Assembly (NCBI GenBank): GCA_000697665.1
Contig: KL197731.1
Coordinates: 210,563 to 274,562, forward strand
Direction of reading: 5' to 3'
DNA length: 64,000 bases
DNA from: Jaapia argillacea MUCL 33604
Taxonomy: Eukaryota > Basidiomycota > Agaricomycetes > Jaapiales > Jaapiaceae
Part shown: one piece after another, positions 34,657 to 46,740 of the stretch
How the letters are laid out: every line of letters begins with the position of its first letter
How positions within the stretch are numbered: the stretch's first letter is position 1
Made by a program: the position numbers and the translations under genes
Notes under the pieces: model-generated
What the model was told of the DNA's origin: nothing
Database searches by the model: none
What the model saw: only the letters and a program-made list of their open reading frames with translations

Positions 34657-36356
34657 ATGCACTTTGCCTTACGGGTTTTAGATATTGTCATCGTTGTAGT
34701 TGGATACATCGATGACAGCGGTCTCCCTTCCGACCTCCCTGCTTTCGCTCGAACTTGCAAACTTTTTATAGATCCAGCACTCGATGCACTTTGGCGCATC
34801 CAAAACGATCTTGCCCCACTAATCATGACAATGCCGTCTAACTTATGGTCGGAGGAGAAGACAGTGACGGGTCGTCCTTACTTGGTTCGTGTCAATTCAT
34901 TAATCCACTCGGTCGATGATCTGATGCACACCAGTGCTTTCAACGAGCACCACGACCTACTGACTGGGCGAGATTCGAATTCTATGCTCATCGAATCAGA
35001 GAATTGGGTGTCTCTGAATATCCACCTAGCGTTCCGGACGGTCAATTCCAAAAGCTACTAGTAGCTCCTAGCGTCTTCCAGTCGTTGGCTACGCGTCGCC
35101 CCTTCCCCATCCTCCCTCAATTGAATGATCTTGAATGGTCATGGCCTTTGCCTGGTTGGCAACATGACAGAGGCGATCGCGATCGTAACTGGGATCCCGC
35201 CATGGAGATCGATTATTGTCCCTACGCCCCGCTCTTTCTTGGTCCCCGACTAGTTCGATTGTCCATAAGAGGTCGCGTTCCAGGAACTTCCGTAGCGGAT
35301 TGCCTTGTGTCTTTCCTCCGTCGACTTCCCAAGCACTGCCCCTTCCTTCGCGAACTCTCCTTTCATCACGATCGGGCTCCTTCCTCAGTCAATGCTGCAC
35401 TTTCTGAGGCCTTACGAGCTCTCAATCACATCACCACCCTCGCCATTCACATTACCACTCGCCCCATCTCCTTGGATACCGCAGCTTGGACACACCTCGC
35501 GAGCTTGCGGACAGTGAAGAGCATCCGGCTTGCCAATTTCGTTCTCTACAATCCAAGCCTTAGGTCGAAACCGGAGGCCGGATTTAACTTCCTCATTGAA
35601 AGTCCCAATGCCTTCCCTGTACTCCAAGAGCTGGACCTACGAGTTCTTTCATATGATCCATATTTATCATTAGTGCGCGCTTGTAGCTCTCCCGTCCTAT
35701 CCCAAATCAACATAGTCGTCGGACGTCCGTCTTCACCGATTTCAACCCGTCAGCTCGTCTCAGTATTGAGCGACAAGACATCACTCACGCTCATCAACAT
35801 CACCCATATGAACCGTATCCCCAGCGATACACTCCCACCGCGGGATCTTTCCATCTCACTAAGGCCACTCTTTAAGCTTCAGAATCTTATTTCATTCTCG
35901 TGGAACACCCCTTTTCCCTTTGATGATTTAAGTGATAGCACGATGTCAAACCTCGTTGCTTCATGGCCATCCTTGCGCTGTCTGCACCTAATCCGCCCTC
36001 CCCCGCTGCCCGGTCAGTCGGAATCAACTTCCATCACACTCCGCGGGTTACTTCCCTTGGCCAGCCATCCCTTCCTTTCGGAAATCTGCGTCCCCTTAAT
36101 CGCCAGGGCATCTGACATTGTCTCCATGCCTCTTCCCGAAAACAGTAGCAGCGCAGTCATGGAGCTGCGTTTAGATCAGTGGATTGTAGTTGACGACGCT
36201 GATGGAGACCTGGAGGTGATTGCTCGGTACTTGCTATCCCTTTTCCCGAGGTGTCGTTGTGGCCAGAACCCTCTTGACGCACCCAGAAAACCACGCGAGC
36301 TCCAAGTGCTGATGAACTCGGACGAATTTCGTCAGAGCGTTTTCAACGTTGCTTGA
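34657..36356 (+). CDS. F-box-like / LRR-type protein of basidiomycete style
   Basis: Two exons (34657-34884 and 34935-36356) give 550 codons, 549 aa. The N-terminus MHFALRVLDIVIVVVGYI, then FARTCKLFIDPALDALWR, is the degenerate F-box helix set typical of the very large agaricomycete F-box-like family. The rest shows loosely repeated leucine-rich blocks (LPQLNDLEWSWPL, APLFLGPRLVRLSI, CPFLRELSFHH, FPVLQELDLRVLS, WPSLRCLHLIRPP). Such proteins usually act as substrate adaptors for SCF ubiquitin ligases; the target is unknown. The 50-nt intron restores the TDWARFEFYAHRIREL block to frame. No disruption seen. Confidence 0.82.
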
Positions 36357-36912
36357 TGCATTTTGGGATCAGAATTGGGCGGGCGCATCTATCTGTCTTC
36401 GTAGGTCGTGCACGTCAGTCTTTGTTCTGTAGCCCGTGGCTTTGAGAGTCTGGAATAGTTCCTTCTCGAACGACCAACTCCCACCAATCGACGAGTTTCT
36501 AATATGATGATAGTTGCGCGAGCTTGCGATATGTATCTTTGCGACCGCTCTGGGACCACTGTATTGTTGCCCTTGTGTACTTGGGTCCTTCCTAGCACCT
36601 CTGCCTGAACGTAGAGCGACGTGGAGTTCTGTCGCTGGTACTGTTTGGGACTCCATTCACGATTGATACCCTAGAAGGTTCCCTGTAGTCTACAAGGTAT
36701 ATGTGCATCTACGCTTGGGATGTTTGTTGATCATTGTCCAAGCCTCGGATCGCGATACCATTGTTAGTGACCAGAGCATCGAGTCCAATCTCAACGCCAA
36801 AAGAACTACCAGAAAGGACATAGCTGGATCTTCTTCCATCGACACCAAACCTCCAACAGGGTTATAGTGAATCATAAACCACAATGGCATTGTGAACCGC
36901 AGAGCCACAGCA
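36357..36912. other. Convergent intergenic region
   Basis: Between the 3' ends of the F-box-like and SET genes. A 95-codon minus-strand open frame (36369-36656) is not supported by any motif. Confidence 0.5.
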
Positions 36913-38299
36913 CTAGTCCTGGACCGCCACCCGATTGTTTTCCTTCTCTCGCATCTCCTCCAAACACCTAGAACACTCGCATTCAAAATACCAACTCTCC
37001 TTCAACCCCTCCCTCCTCTCTTTCACGTCAAGGTCATCATCGATAAACCCATAGCTAATACACAACTCTTCTCCCTCTTCCACGTCGGAGGATGTGTAAA
37101 ACTCAAAGATGCGACCGTTGCGGACTTTGTGGACGTTAGGGTCACAGCCTGAGTTTCACGAATTTGAGAAATGGGTCGAGTGAGTGGAGTGAGAAACAAG
37201 GATGGGCGCAGATCTTTTTGGAGGATGACTCACTGTGATTGAAAAATGAAGCGCTAACCCAAATACCCCACCCGAACATCTCACTCTCGCCGCCACTAGG
37301 TTGTTGCCAAATCCCAAACGAGTTTCCAGCATCTCGTGCTTGGAGTTCCCTCACCGACAAAGGCAAGTACTTGATGAGCGGATCATCACTTCCTGGGCCA
37401 GGCAGATATTGCAAAAGGGGAGGAGGAAGGGTCTGGAGAGTGAATAGGTAGACGCGCAGAGCTTGACAGAGCGCGGCGGGAATGGACTGTAGATGTGCGA
37501 GTTCGTTGTTTTGGAGGTTAAGGAAGGCGAGCCAATCGTTTCCGGATAGTTCGGGCGAAGGTAGAGGGAGGAATGACTTGAGGGATGGAGACGGTGAGGT
37601 AGGAGGGGAAGATGGGAGAGACTGGGAAAATGATTGCAATGAGGGAGTGGGGCTTGGGCTCTTAGAGGTTGAGGGAGAGGTTGAGGGAGATGGGGGAGGT
37701 GTGGGGTGGTTGTCCTCAATGTAACGATGTACGAGAACTGTTGAGATGAATCGAGCGACATCGACATCGGACTTGTGGAGCTCGGCCACCATATCTTCAC
37801 CGTGGTTGCGAGACTCAGCAATAGCTTCTGCCGATTTCCAAGCCTGGTCAATAAGATCTTGCGTGATTGCCTCCCCTTTCTTCGGGATCGTCTTCTCCAG
37901 TTCTTGAATCTTGCTCCTAGGCTTCCCATCATCCTTGCCCTTGCCCTTCTCATTAGCCTTGCCCAATCTCTTCGCCTCCCTATCGATAGCATCATAAGCG
38001 CTCATCAACATCCCATCAACGTTATCCTCCTCCTCCCACCTATCCCGACACTCTTCCTTGCAAAACCACACACCGCCCTTCGCACTCCCATCCCCATCAC
38101 AGGCAATCTTGACGCCCCATCCACTCTTTCCAGAATCAAAAGCATACACAAAACAATAGGCGCAAATCTCCTTCCTGAATGCTCGATAGACTAGGTGGGC
38201 GAACGGTCCTGGGCATGTGTGGATTAAGGTGTCTTCGGGGATGGCCTGGGAGGCGAAGGCACCTCGGCCACCGTAGGGTGTTCGTTGGATGCGGAACAT
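36913..38299 (-). CDS. SET-domain protein, SMYD/Set6-like lysine methyltransferase candidate
   Basis: Two exons (37234-38299 and 36913-37148) give 434 codons, 433 aa. The SET domain is split as in SMYD/Set6 proteins. An N-terminal GGRGAFASQAIPEDTLI block is followed by a Cys/His-poor MYND-like segment (CAYCFVYAF..VWFCKEECRDRW). An insert rich in Lys, Ser and Pro comes next (about residues 130-240). The catalytic SET core follows: GWGIWVSASFFNHS joined across the intron to CDPNV, then GEELCISYGF, and a post-SET cysteine cluster CECSRC. SAM and lysine-channel motifs (NHS, GEELCISYG) are intact, so methyltransferase activity is plausible; the substrate is unknown. Confidence 0.88.
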
Positions 38300-40051
38300 C
38301 AGGATCAGAGGGTGGAAATTGACTGGAGACTGAGGGTCGGTTTCGAGTAACTCATCGTGAACGCTATTGGTGGAGGTTCGTCGGTGCGTGTAGAGAGTGT
38401 GGAAGAAATGCTTTTGGTTATGTATTTTTGGGGTGGATGGCGTGGCGAGACTATGGGGACCAATGGGACCGCGCCGTGGACTGCGGGACCTTGATCTTGC
38501 AAGGGAGAACTTAGGGAGAACCTCAAAAAGATCGAGGGAGCTATCAAGGACGAACTCGACTGCTGAAGTTTGAGGGAGTATTCATCTATACAGACATGAG
38601 CCAGTTAATGGTGTTGACGATGTGAGTGATGGAGAGGAACAGACGTTCCCTTGCACTCGAGGGAGGTCCGAGTGTTCTGGAGGTTGGGCCAGAGGCAACA
38701 AAGAGTCGAAGGTAGTAAAATTTTCACCCAGATATCCACCCCGAGATAAACGTGGTGGGAGGTAGGTCTCCAAGTGGTTCGTAATTTTGGAGAAGTTGAG
38801 GATGGATAGATCGCGAGGGTCTTTCCACGGGATGAATATTACTTGGCCGTTAAATCGGGAGGAGTGTGTCAGGACTTGATGAGCCCTTGACGCTTGCCAG
38901 TGGAAACGATGGCATAGACACGAGCAAAACACGAGCTACAGCACTCCACCTCTCCTAGGGGGCAAGTCAAGGGAGGTCGTGACCTGCATAAGTACGGCCT
39001 TGGTCAATGAGAAGGTGCGTGAGGTTGGATTGTACAGAAGCTGTAGAGGTCGGGAAGAAACGGAGAATGTCAATGTTAAACGGAAGTTTGTGGTGGGCAA
39101 AATCAAATATGAGAAAATGTAAGCTTGACACTCACCTGGTAAGATAGGACAGCGCCGTATCGCCCAAAGTGTGAGAATAAACAACTCTTATAGATACACC
39201 TTTCTGGATATGTGACGAGTTGATCAAGTAGGAACTAGCGCAACAATCTGGACAGTGAGACACATCTCGCGTTTTCCATCGGTAGACCCAATCATCAGCG
39301 AGACGGCCTGGTTTTTAAAGTGGTAGCATAAAGAAATACCATCTGCTCTGAACCAAGAGTGTGGTACTCGAAGTTCGAGTCTGGCTGTCAAGAACGGATC
39401 AGAGCAAAACGCGAGGTCCCGGAGTGAGTACTTGAAGGACCGATAGCGGTCCGGCAGAGGTCCACCGTCTGTCAGGCTGGTGTTGACGCTTTGGACGGAA
39501 TGATCACCCACAGCTCGCAGCACCGCGACAGCCAGGTTTTCCCTTTCGTACTTCATAACCATGGAGGTTTCAATCAAGATAAGACTATTTATATCGTACT
39601 GACTTCATACACGTCTTCGTTCACGCCCCTGCATCCGGATGGAGTGGCATCTGATTCAAATCCTTTGCTGGCAGCTGAACTGGACATACTGCTGGATGAG
39701 CCTCATCTGCTTGAAGCTGAGACTGGCGCATCGCCGTAACAAAACCTTATTCTGCTGGGCCTATTCCATTCTTTGAACAATCTCTGGACTTTTTACTCCG
39801 TTGGGTTACGTTCTTGGTGACCCTCATTCTCATGGCGCCTTCGAAGATCTGCTTCCACCCAATAACATCAAACCTCCAGACCGGCCATTTACCGCAAGCC
39901 TTCATAGTTCCCATCCTGCATCTCTTCTTCACTTCTTGTTAGAAGGGGTATCGCCGACACTAAACCTACCCGCGCAATGAGAGGTCAGATGATAAGACCT
40001 CTCCTGCTCAGACCTCTGTTGCTCTAGCATTCGACCCTCCTCCTCTTTCCT
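38300..40051. other. Region with unassigned minus-strand open frames
   Basis: Three minus-strand frames (38582-38932, 38936-39184, 39224-39577) sit close together and might be exons of one uncharacterised gene. I could not connect them by consistent phases and see no known domain. The stretch next to 40052 should hold the P450 promoter. Confidence 0.3.
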
Positions 40052-42282
40052 ATGATACTTGAAAACCCTGTACTCTGGTTGGTGTTTTTGGCATACTTCA
40101 CTTGGAAGTTCTTCGCAAAGTCCACCCGGAATGGTTTGCCACTTCCTCCCGGACCCCCTGGCCTCCCCTTGATAGGCAACCTCCTGGACGTTCCAAAGGA
40201 GTTCATGTGGTTAACATTTGAGAAATATCGTCAGGAATACGGTACTGTATCCTATGTCGCCTAGCACTCCTCATTCACTCATTCCAAGCCCATCCCAGGC
40301 CCAGTAGTCTCGTTGCAACTCCTAGGGAAAACGCTCATAATCATCAACACTGTCGAAGCAGCTTCCAACATTCTTGAAAAACGATCTTCCAACTATTCTG
40401 ATCGAATCAGGGTACCTATGCTAGGAGAGCTGTGAACCTCTTTCCTTGTCCTCGATCTTTTCCCTTTCCCGCTTCTCACCTGAAATTGTTTGATAGGATG
40501 GGATGGAGCTGGAACTTCTCGTTTCTGCCCTACGGTCCTAAGTGGCGTAATCACAGAAGGGTGTTTCATCAATACTTTAACCAGCACGCCATCGAACCAT
40601 ATAAACCAATCCAACTCCGGGAATCTCGAGCATTCCTTCGACGTCTTTTAGATAAACCAGAGGAGTTCGGTGATCATATCTGCTTGTATGTTCATCTGAC
40701 TTAGCCCGCGGCTGTCCCTGTAATGCTGTCTTTTTACCAGAGCGTTCACTGCCACCATCATGGATGTCACGTATGGTATCAAAGTAGCGGACAAAGAAGA
40801 CAAGTATGTGACAATCGCTGAGGCGGCGATCGAGAGTGCTTCGCGCGCAGGGGTTCCGGGTGCTTATTTGGTGGACTTCTTCCCAATACGTGAGTGCATT
40901 TCGATTCCAAACGGACTTGGTTGTGCAACAACGTCTGACCGAATGTCTCTGGTGACATGGATGATCGTGTAGTGAAACATGTGCCTACCTGGTTTCCCGG
41001 TGCTGGGTTCAAGAGGAAAGCAGAGGCCTGGAGACGACTCAGCGATGAGTTCATCAATGGACCTTTCGAAGCCGTTAAGACCACTTTGGTGAGCATCGTC
41101 ATTCCCCTCACTGGTATCACGGCAATCAATTTAGATTCAGAGAGAACATGGCTCTGATACACAACCGTCGATTGCTTCGGCGTTGTTGCGAAACCTGCCG
41201 GAAAGGGACTCAGAAGAGGCGGAGGAACTTGCTAGGAATGTCACTGCTCTTGCTTATGCTGGTGCGTGGGCGTTGTACTATCTCGCCGAAGTTGTGCTTA
41301 ATGTTGAGGTCCTTTCAGGTGGTGCGGATACAGTAAGAACGCTCATCCCTCTAATCAACTCCAGTATTAACAACGACCTCGCCAAATCCTATAGTCTGCC
41401 AACGTGATCAGAGTGTTCTTCCTCGCAATGGTATCATATCCAGAAGCCCAAAAGAAAGCTCAAGCAGAATTAGACTCTGTAATCGGGAACTCTCGTCTAC
41501 CTGACTTTTCCGATCAGAAGGATCTGCCGTATGTCAACGCACTGATTAAGGAGACGCTGAGGTGGCAACCCGTTACGCCTCTCGGTACGATCCTTTCATA
41601 TTCTATCACCACTCTTTTTGGAGCCACTCACCTCGATTGGTACAGCCATTCCTCATTCAGCTACAGCAGACGACGTCTATGAAGGGTATTTCATTCCCAA
41701 AGGGTCGATTATCCTTGGTAATAGTTGGTATGGTCGCATCTTTCGCGGGATCCGTTCGTCTTGCTTATCTGTTGAAATCACAGGTCGATGCTTCGCGACC
41801 CTATCGCCTATCCTGAGCCTGAGGAGTTCAAACCGGAGAGATTTTTGAAAGATGGGGAGTTGAACCCTGCCGTTAGGGATCCTGATACCGCAGCGTTTGG
41901 TTATGGCCGACGGTGAGTTCTGTTCCGCTATATTGTGGTGTCGAGCTTCCTACTCACATTTGTGTGGGTGGCAGGATTTGCCCTGGAAGACATTTCAGCA
42001 GTAGCCTCCTATACGCCCTCATCTCCTCGACTCTCGCCGTCTATGAGATTGGTCCGCCTCTCGATGAACGAGGCGAGCCGGTTCTAGTGACGCCGGAAAT
42101 GACATCCGGTCTTTTGTCGTGAGACGTGCCTTCTCGATTTGTCGGTAGATGCTGAGCTGTTGATTTTTCTCTTCGTCTTTTGCAGAGCTCCCACCCTTTT
42201 CAAGTGTACCATTAAACCTAGGTCACAAGCTGCCGAAGACCTAATCCGCGAGACGCAGATGGAGGAAGGCGTCGCTGGTTAG
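40052..42282 (+). CDS. Cytochrome P450 monooxygenase, CYP64-like
   Basis: Twelve exons (40052-40241, 40299-40431, 40497-40685, 40741-40889, 40973-41088, 41141-41261, 41319-41332, 41395-41584, 41646-41727, 41784-41912, 41975-42118, 42186-42282) sum to 1554 nt, 517 aa. An N-terminal membrane anchor (VLWLVFLAYFTWKFFAK) precedes the proline hinge LPLPPGPPGLPLIGN. The ExxR motif KETLR lies at 356-360, PERF follows, and the haem loop FGYGRRICPGRH has its ligand cysteine at 440. The overall pattern resembles the large agaricomycete group annotated as O-methylsterigmatocystin oxidoreductase-like (CYP64). It should be an ER-anchored mono-oxygenase; the substrate cannot be read from sequence. Exon 7 is 14 nt. 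No biosynthetic partner gene is adjacent. Confidence 0.9.
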
Positions 42283-44483
42283 ACAAGCTAACTTGGATCC
42301 ATTCGTTTCTGTCGGCGTTACGAGCGTATATCTTTTCTTGAGCTACTTACCAGGGTTCGGTCATGTTCATGTTCAATAATTTGCATCTATCAGTCTCGTC
42401 CGAGTGGGGTGCGTTCATCTGCTCTGACAAGAGAGGCGACGATACCAACGATTCATGATTCACTGCACGATTTCAAGTAGGGGATGACATCGATGTTCAG
42501 ACTATAAATCGAAGGACTCCAGCCTTGATCCGCAATTGAACCATCCAGCTGCTGAATCCTACCCATTTTATGAACGTTCCCAGCCTGTCGAATGAATCGA
42601 GGATGAAGTAAATTATAGAAAGCGCTGACTGATGTGGTGCCCGCAGCGAGGTGGTTGACGCTGACAATATAGTACTACGACTAGAATAGTCACTGACTGA
42701 TATGATGTGGGTTGGATGTGGGTGGTAAAAGTGAGGTTCCCCCAAATTGGGTTACGGGTTTTATAATCACCGGCGACCGCAGAGAGAAAATACTAGTCAT
42801 GAAGGGTTAATGAGCATCTGAGAATAGCTTTCATTCCGAATAATGGCGACGATCATGCTGAGCATGATACATCAAGAATCATGCTGCTGCGCTCGTGGAT
42901 GTCCGTGGTGCCTCAAAATAACTAGATGATTGAGGCAAGGACGTGATGACGAAAGGGAGATGGTGAATGATGGTATTTTGGGAGTAGAGAAGAAGGTTTG
43001 AAGAAGATCGTGTGTGTTGGATTTGGCGTTTTCGTTCGTTATGCTGGTCAGCGGCTGAAAATTGTAACCAAGGGATGGCTTGTGAATCATGTTCGATGCT
43101 TACCACCCCTCCACGATGACCGACGTCCATCTGCAAGGAGGTAAACGAAAATAATACAGCGTCCAGTCAGGAAAGGTTCTATCTTGGAGGTTCGGATTCT
43201 TGGGCAAGAGTAGACCATAAACCGTGGATTTAATGGGTGGATTCCGGTGAAGTACGAGATATGCTAGAAAGTGTACCGTGGTGTGATGGCTTGACAACAA
43301 GCTTCGTTCCACGGCCGACCACAGTAATCGGAGAGGAGTCAGTGGGAAGGCCAAGACACGGACTCACCGCACTGGGAGGAGAAAGATGCATCCACTCCAG
43401 GTGATATGTGGTTCCTATTTATAATCAAAACGCCCTGCCGCCCCCATAGCGTCATGCTGAGCACGTCCATGAACGCGATGTATCAAAGAAGGATGGAGTG
43501 GGCCTTTCTGATGATCATGGGAATACTTATTCAGAGAATTAAGTATCAGGTGGAAGCTCCCACAGTCTCAAGCCCATCCGGAACGTTGACAACGAAAGAG
43601 AGACGCATGGAAGTTATTCGCGGAAGAGAAGAGACGAGAAAACATACGTTGGCGGAGATGACAAGACGGTGAACGCGGAGACCACCTCCTCCGCAAATTT
43701 GATCCGCCTTCGACAGGGTGCGAACCGTATCCTCCGCTAACCACCATCGTCTCGCCGATGGCCTCGATAGCCTTCAGGAACACTTGGCGAAAACAAGCCA
43801 GGCCAGGATTTGAAAACGATTCCTTATCGCAATTCGCTCCCTGAATGAAAAGGTAATCAGAGTTTCGGACCTGGTCGACGTCGGCGAACTTGTCCAGCAT
43901 CGACCAATTGCCTTGAATCACACGACCGAACCCTTATCGGCTTTGACAGCACCCCTCCGCACCCCGCAGTCCATCGTATGTCGGCGGCTGCGTTTCCAGC
44001 ACGTCCTTGACGACAGTCATGGCACAAAAATATCACCCCGTGAACTCCATTATCGGCCATCACAGGGATCATTCAACACTCCCCATCGCACTCGGCGGAC
44101 TCGACTCCGAGGGAGGCTTACGGAACGCTTCTACGGTCAATGCTGATAGACAGGTCCACCCGGTTCAGAATCCTTCTCTCAGAGTGCCTGGGTGTAACTT
44201 CATAAGGTAGCACATGGCACCCGTAACCTCGGCTATTCATTTTCCAACTCCCAAACTCCAGCCGGCCACCACCCACTCCATCATGCCACACTCTCCCACT
44301 CATGATAAGAGAGATAAGGAAAAAATGTGGTTTTCCAGTTATAACACTCGACTCACGGGCCTGGCCTCGCGTGTTCTTTTCTTCTCGACGAGTTGGCTTG
44401 ACCCCTCCACCGACTACTCTCATTTTCATTTGGGATCGTCGACGTAGCCCTCCTAGGTGCTAATACCCCCTTTGCCGTCAATC
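42283..44483. other. Long interval without a supported gene
   Basis: Minus-strand frames at 43568-43921 and 43857-44072 contain protein-like stretches (PPTYDGLRGAEGC, LDKFADVDQVRNSDYLFIQG, AIEAIGETMVVSGGYGSHP) interrupted by stops. They may be a decayed gene that I cannot identify. The 3' portion contains the permease promoter. Confidence 0.35.
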
Positions 44484-46375
44484 ATGGCATCCGAAGGCCA
44501 TTCCTCCCTGGAGAAGCTCCCCCCCTCCGATCACGACGTTGAAAAACAACCTCATCATCCCTCCCATCCCATCTCGACCGTCGTTGAGCTAGAGGCACTC
44601 GATGATGGCGTCCCCCGTACCAAGGGCATCTTTGCGAAGATGTGGGCCGTAGTCCAAGCCCTAGACAAGTTTGGTGTCGAAGCCCGAGGTATCGAACGAG
44701 TCCCACCTGAGGATCGTCCCCAACAAAACGTTTGGGATTGTTTCACAATGTGGTGTGCTGCCAATACAACCATCAGTACTTTCAGTTTGGGTACACTTGG
44801 AGCTAGTATCTTCGAGTTGGGATTCAGGGATGCGGCGTTGTCGATTATCTTCTTCAATTTGTTATCTACCATCCCCGTGGTGAGTTAAACCTGGCATTGG
44901 TTTGCGATATGGGCGCAACTGAGTATTTTGGTGTATAGGCTTACTTTTCGATCTATGGTGCACGTACTGGTCTGCGTCAAATGGTCTTCTCTCGCTTCTC
45001 GTTTGGTTACTGGGTCTGCATGTTCCCAGGTGTATGTTCCTTCTCTCCCACCATACAGGACCACGGGACCTGATCTCTCAACCAGGTGCTCAACGTAATT
45101 GCCACAATCGGTTGGTCCACCATCAACTCAATCGTCGGTGGTCAAACTCTTCGTGCCGTCTCCTCAACCCACCAAATCCCCGTCTGGGCTGGCATCCTCA
45201 TCATCGCAATCCTCACCCTCTTACCTCCCTTCGCCGGCTACAAATTCGTTCACACATACGAGAGATGGAGTTGGATCGCACCCGCCATCATTTTCTTCAT
45301 CATGTTAGGAGAAGGCAAGAAGTACATGTCAGTTGGAGCTTGGGGTGGAACTGGCCCTATCGAAGCTGCTAGTGTTTTGAGCTTTGGAAGTAGTATTGTG
45401 GGCTTTGGATTGGGATGGGTCAGCTATGCTGCCGATTACACTGTGTGAGTCTTCATCACTCTCATCTCTCAATCCGCTTCCGATCGTCTCATCGTCTCGA
45501 CACTTACATATCAATCGGCATGTTCCAGCAACCTCCCAGAAGATACTCCAGGATGGAAGATCTTCACCGCAACCTACCTCGGACTCAACATCCCTCTAAT
45601 CCTGATCGAAATCCTCGGTGCCGCATTCATGACAACCCTCCCTAATCAACCCGACTGGGCAGCTAGATACGACTCGGACGGTATCGGTGGACTCATCGCA
45701 GCTGGTCTCTCACCAATTGGTGGATTCGGTCGCTTTTTAACCGTCATCATGGGCTTATCAATCGTAGCCAACAACATCCCCAACATCTACTCCCTCTCCC
45801 TCACTTGCCAAATCTTCGGTCCTCTCTTCCAAGCCGTCCCGAGGTTGTTCATCACACTCATCGGTACGGGTGTTTACATCGTCCTGAGTATTGTCGGTGC
45901 CAACCATTTCGAGACTTGGTTGGATACGCTTTTGGTTTTGTTGAGTTATTGGTTGGCGATCTATGCTTCGATCGTTGTGGAGGAGCATTTGATTTTCAGG
46001 AGGAATGATTGGGGCAAGTACGATTTTGAGGCCATCAATAAGATTGGGATGTTGCCTGTTGGGTTTGCTGCGGCTTTCGCTCTTGGATGTGGTATTATGG
46101 GTGCTGTACTTGGTATGGCACAGACTTGGGTGAGTCGAGATCGTTCGTTATCGTCAACGGTGGTTACTGATGAGGTTTTGGTAGTACGTTGGTGTTCTTG
46201 GTAGGAAGATTGGCCTCCCCGAGTTCGGTGGAGATATAGGATTCGAGTTGGCTTGTGCTTTCGCTGGGATTGTAAGCTTCCCTCGTCCTTTCTTACCTCG
46301 TCCTGTGCCTCATCGTCGTTCCCTCAGGCCTACCCACCTCTCCGATACCTGGAGAAGAAGTACTTTGGTCGATGA
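44484..46375 (+). CDS. NCS1-family purine-cytosine permease (Fcy2-like)
   Basis: Six exons (44484-44879, 44939-45031, 45086-45444, 45529-46129, 46185-46271, 46328-46375) sum to 1584 nt, 527 aa, normal for fungal Fcy2-type transporters. A hydrophilic acidic N-terminus leads to family blocks VWDCFTMWCAANTTISTF, ARTGLRQMVFSRFSFGYW, NVIATIGWSTINSIVGGQ, GLGWVSYAADYTV, LTVIMGLSIVANNIPNIYS and WLAIYASIVVEEHLIFR. About twelve membrane spans are visible, and the protein ends KKYFGR. It should import nucleobases such as cytosine, adenine or hypoxanthine, or a related compound, across the plasma membrane by proton symport. Substrate specificity among Fcy2/Tpn1-like members is not determinable here. Confidence 0.9.
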
Positions 46376-46740
46376 AGCGTGATTTCTGTTAGGGTCAGCT
46401 CCCAAGCTTTACGGACAGCGTCTATGGGTTTTATCGTTCACTTCTTTGTGAAGATCTGGGTGTGTACCTGAGTTGCGTGCCCCTGATCTGGAACAGAGAT
46501 GAACAAAGAGTATTTAACTTATGATCACTGGGATTCATACCAGTCCCTTTACGATGTCGGTGTATGTTGGATAATGTCATTTTTAATTAGATGGGAGGAT
46601 ATTATCGATGCTTCTCAACCATCGTACACCGAGGCTGACTTCGCGCTTGGTCTTGGTCATGCAGTAGTTCACAATCAAGAGAACGAAGCAACATAACACG
46701 ACAAGTATCGAATCAGTCCACTATTGCGGTTACAATGAGG
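46376..46740. other. Convergent intergenic region
   Basis: Short 3'-to-3' spacer between permease and WD40 gene; no feature seen. Confidence 0.5.
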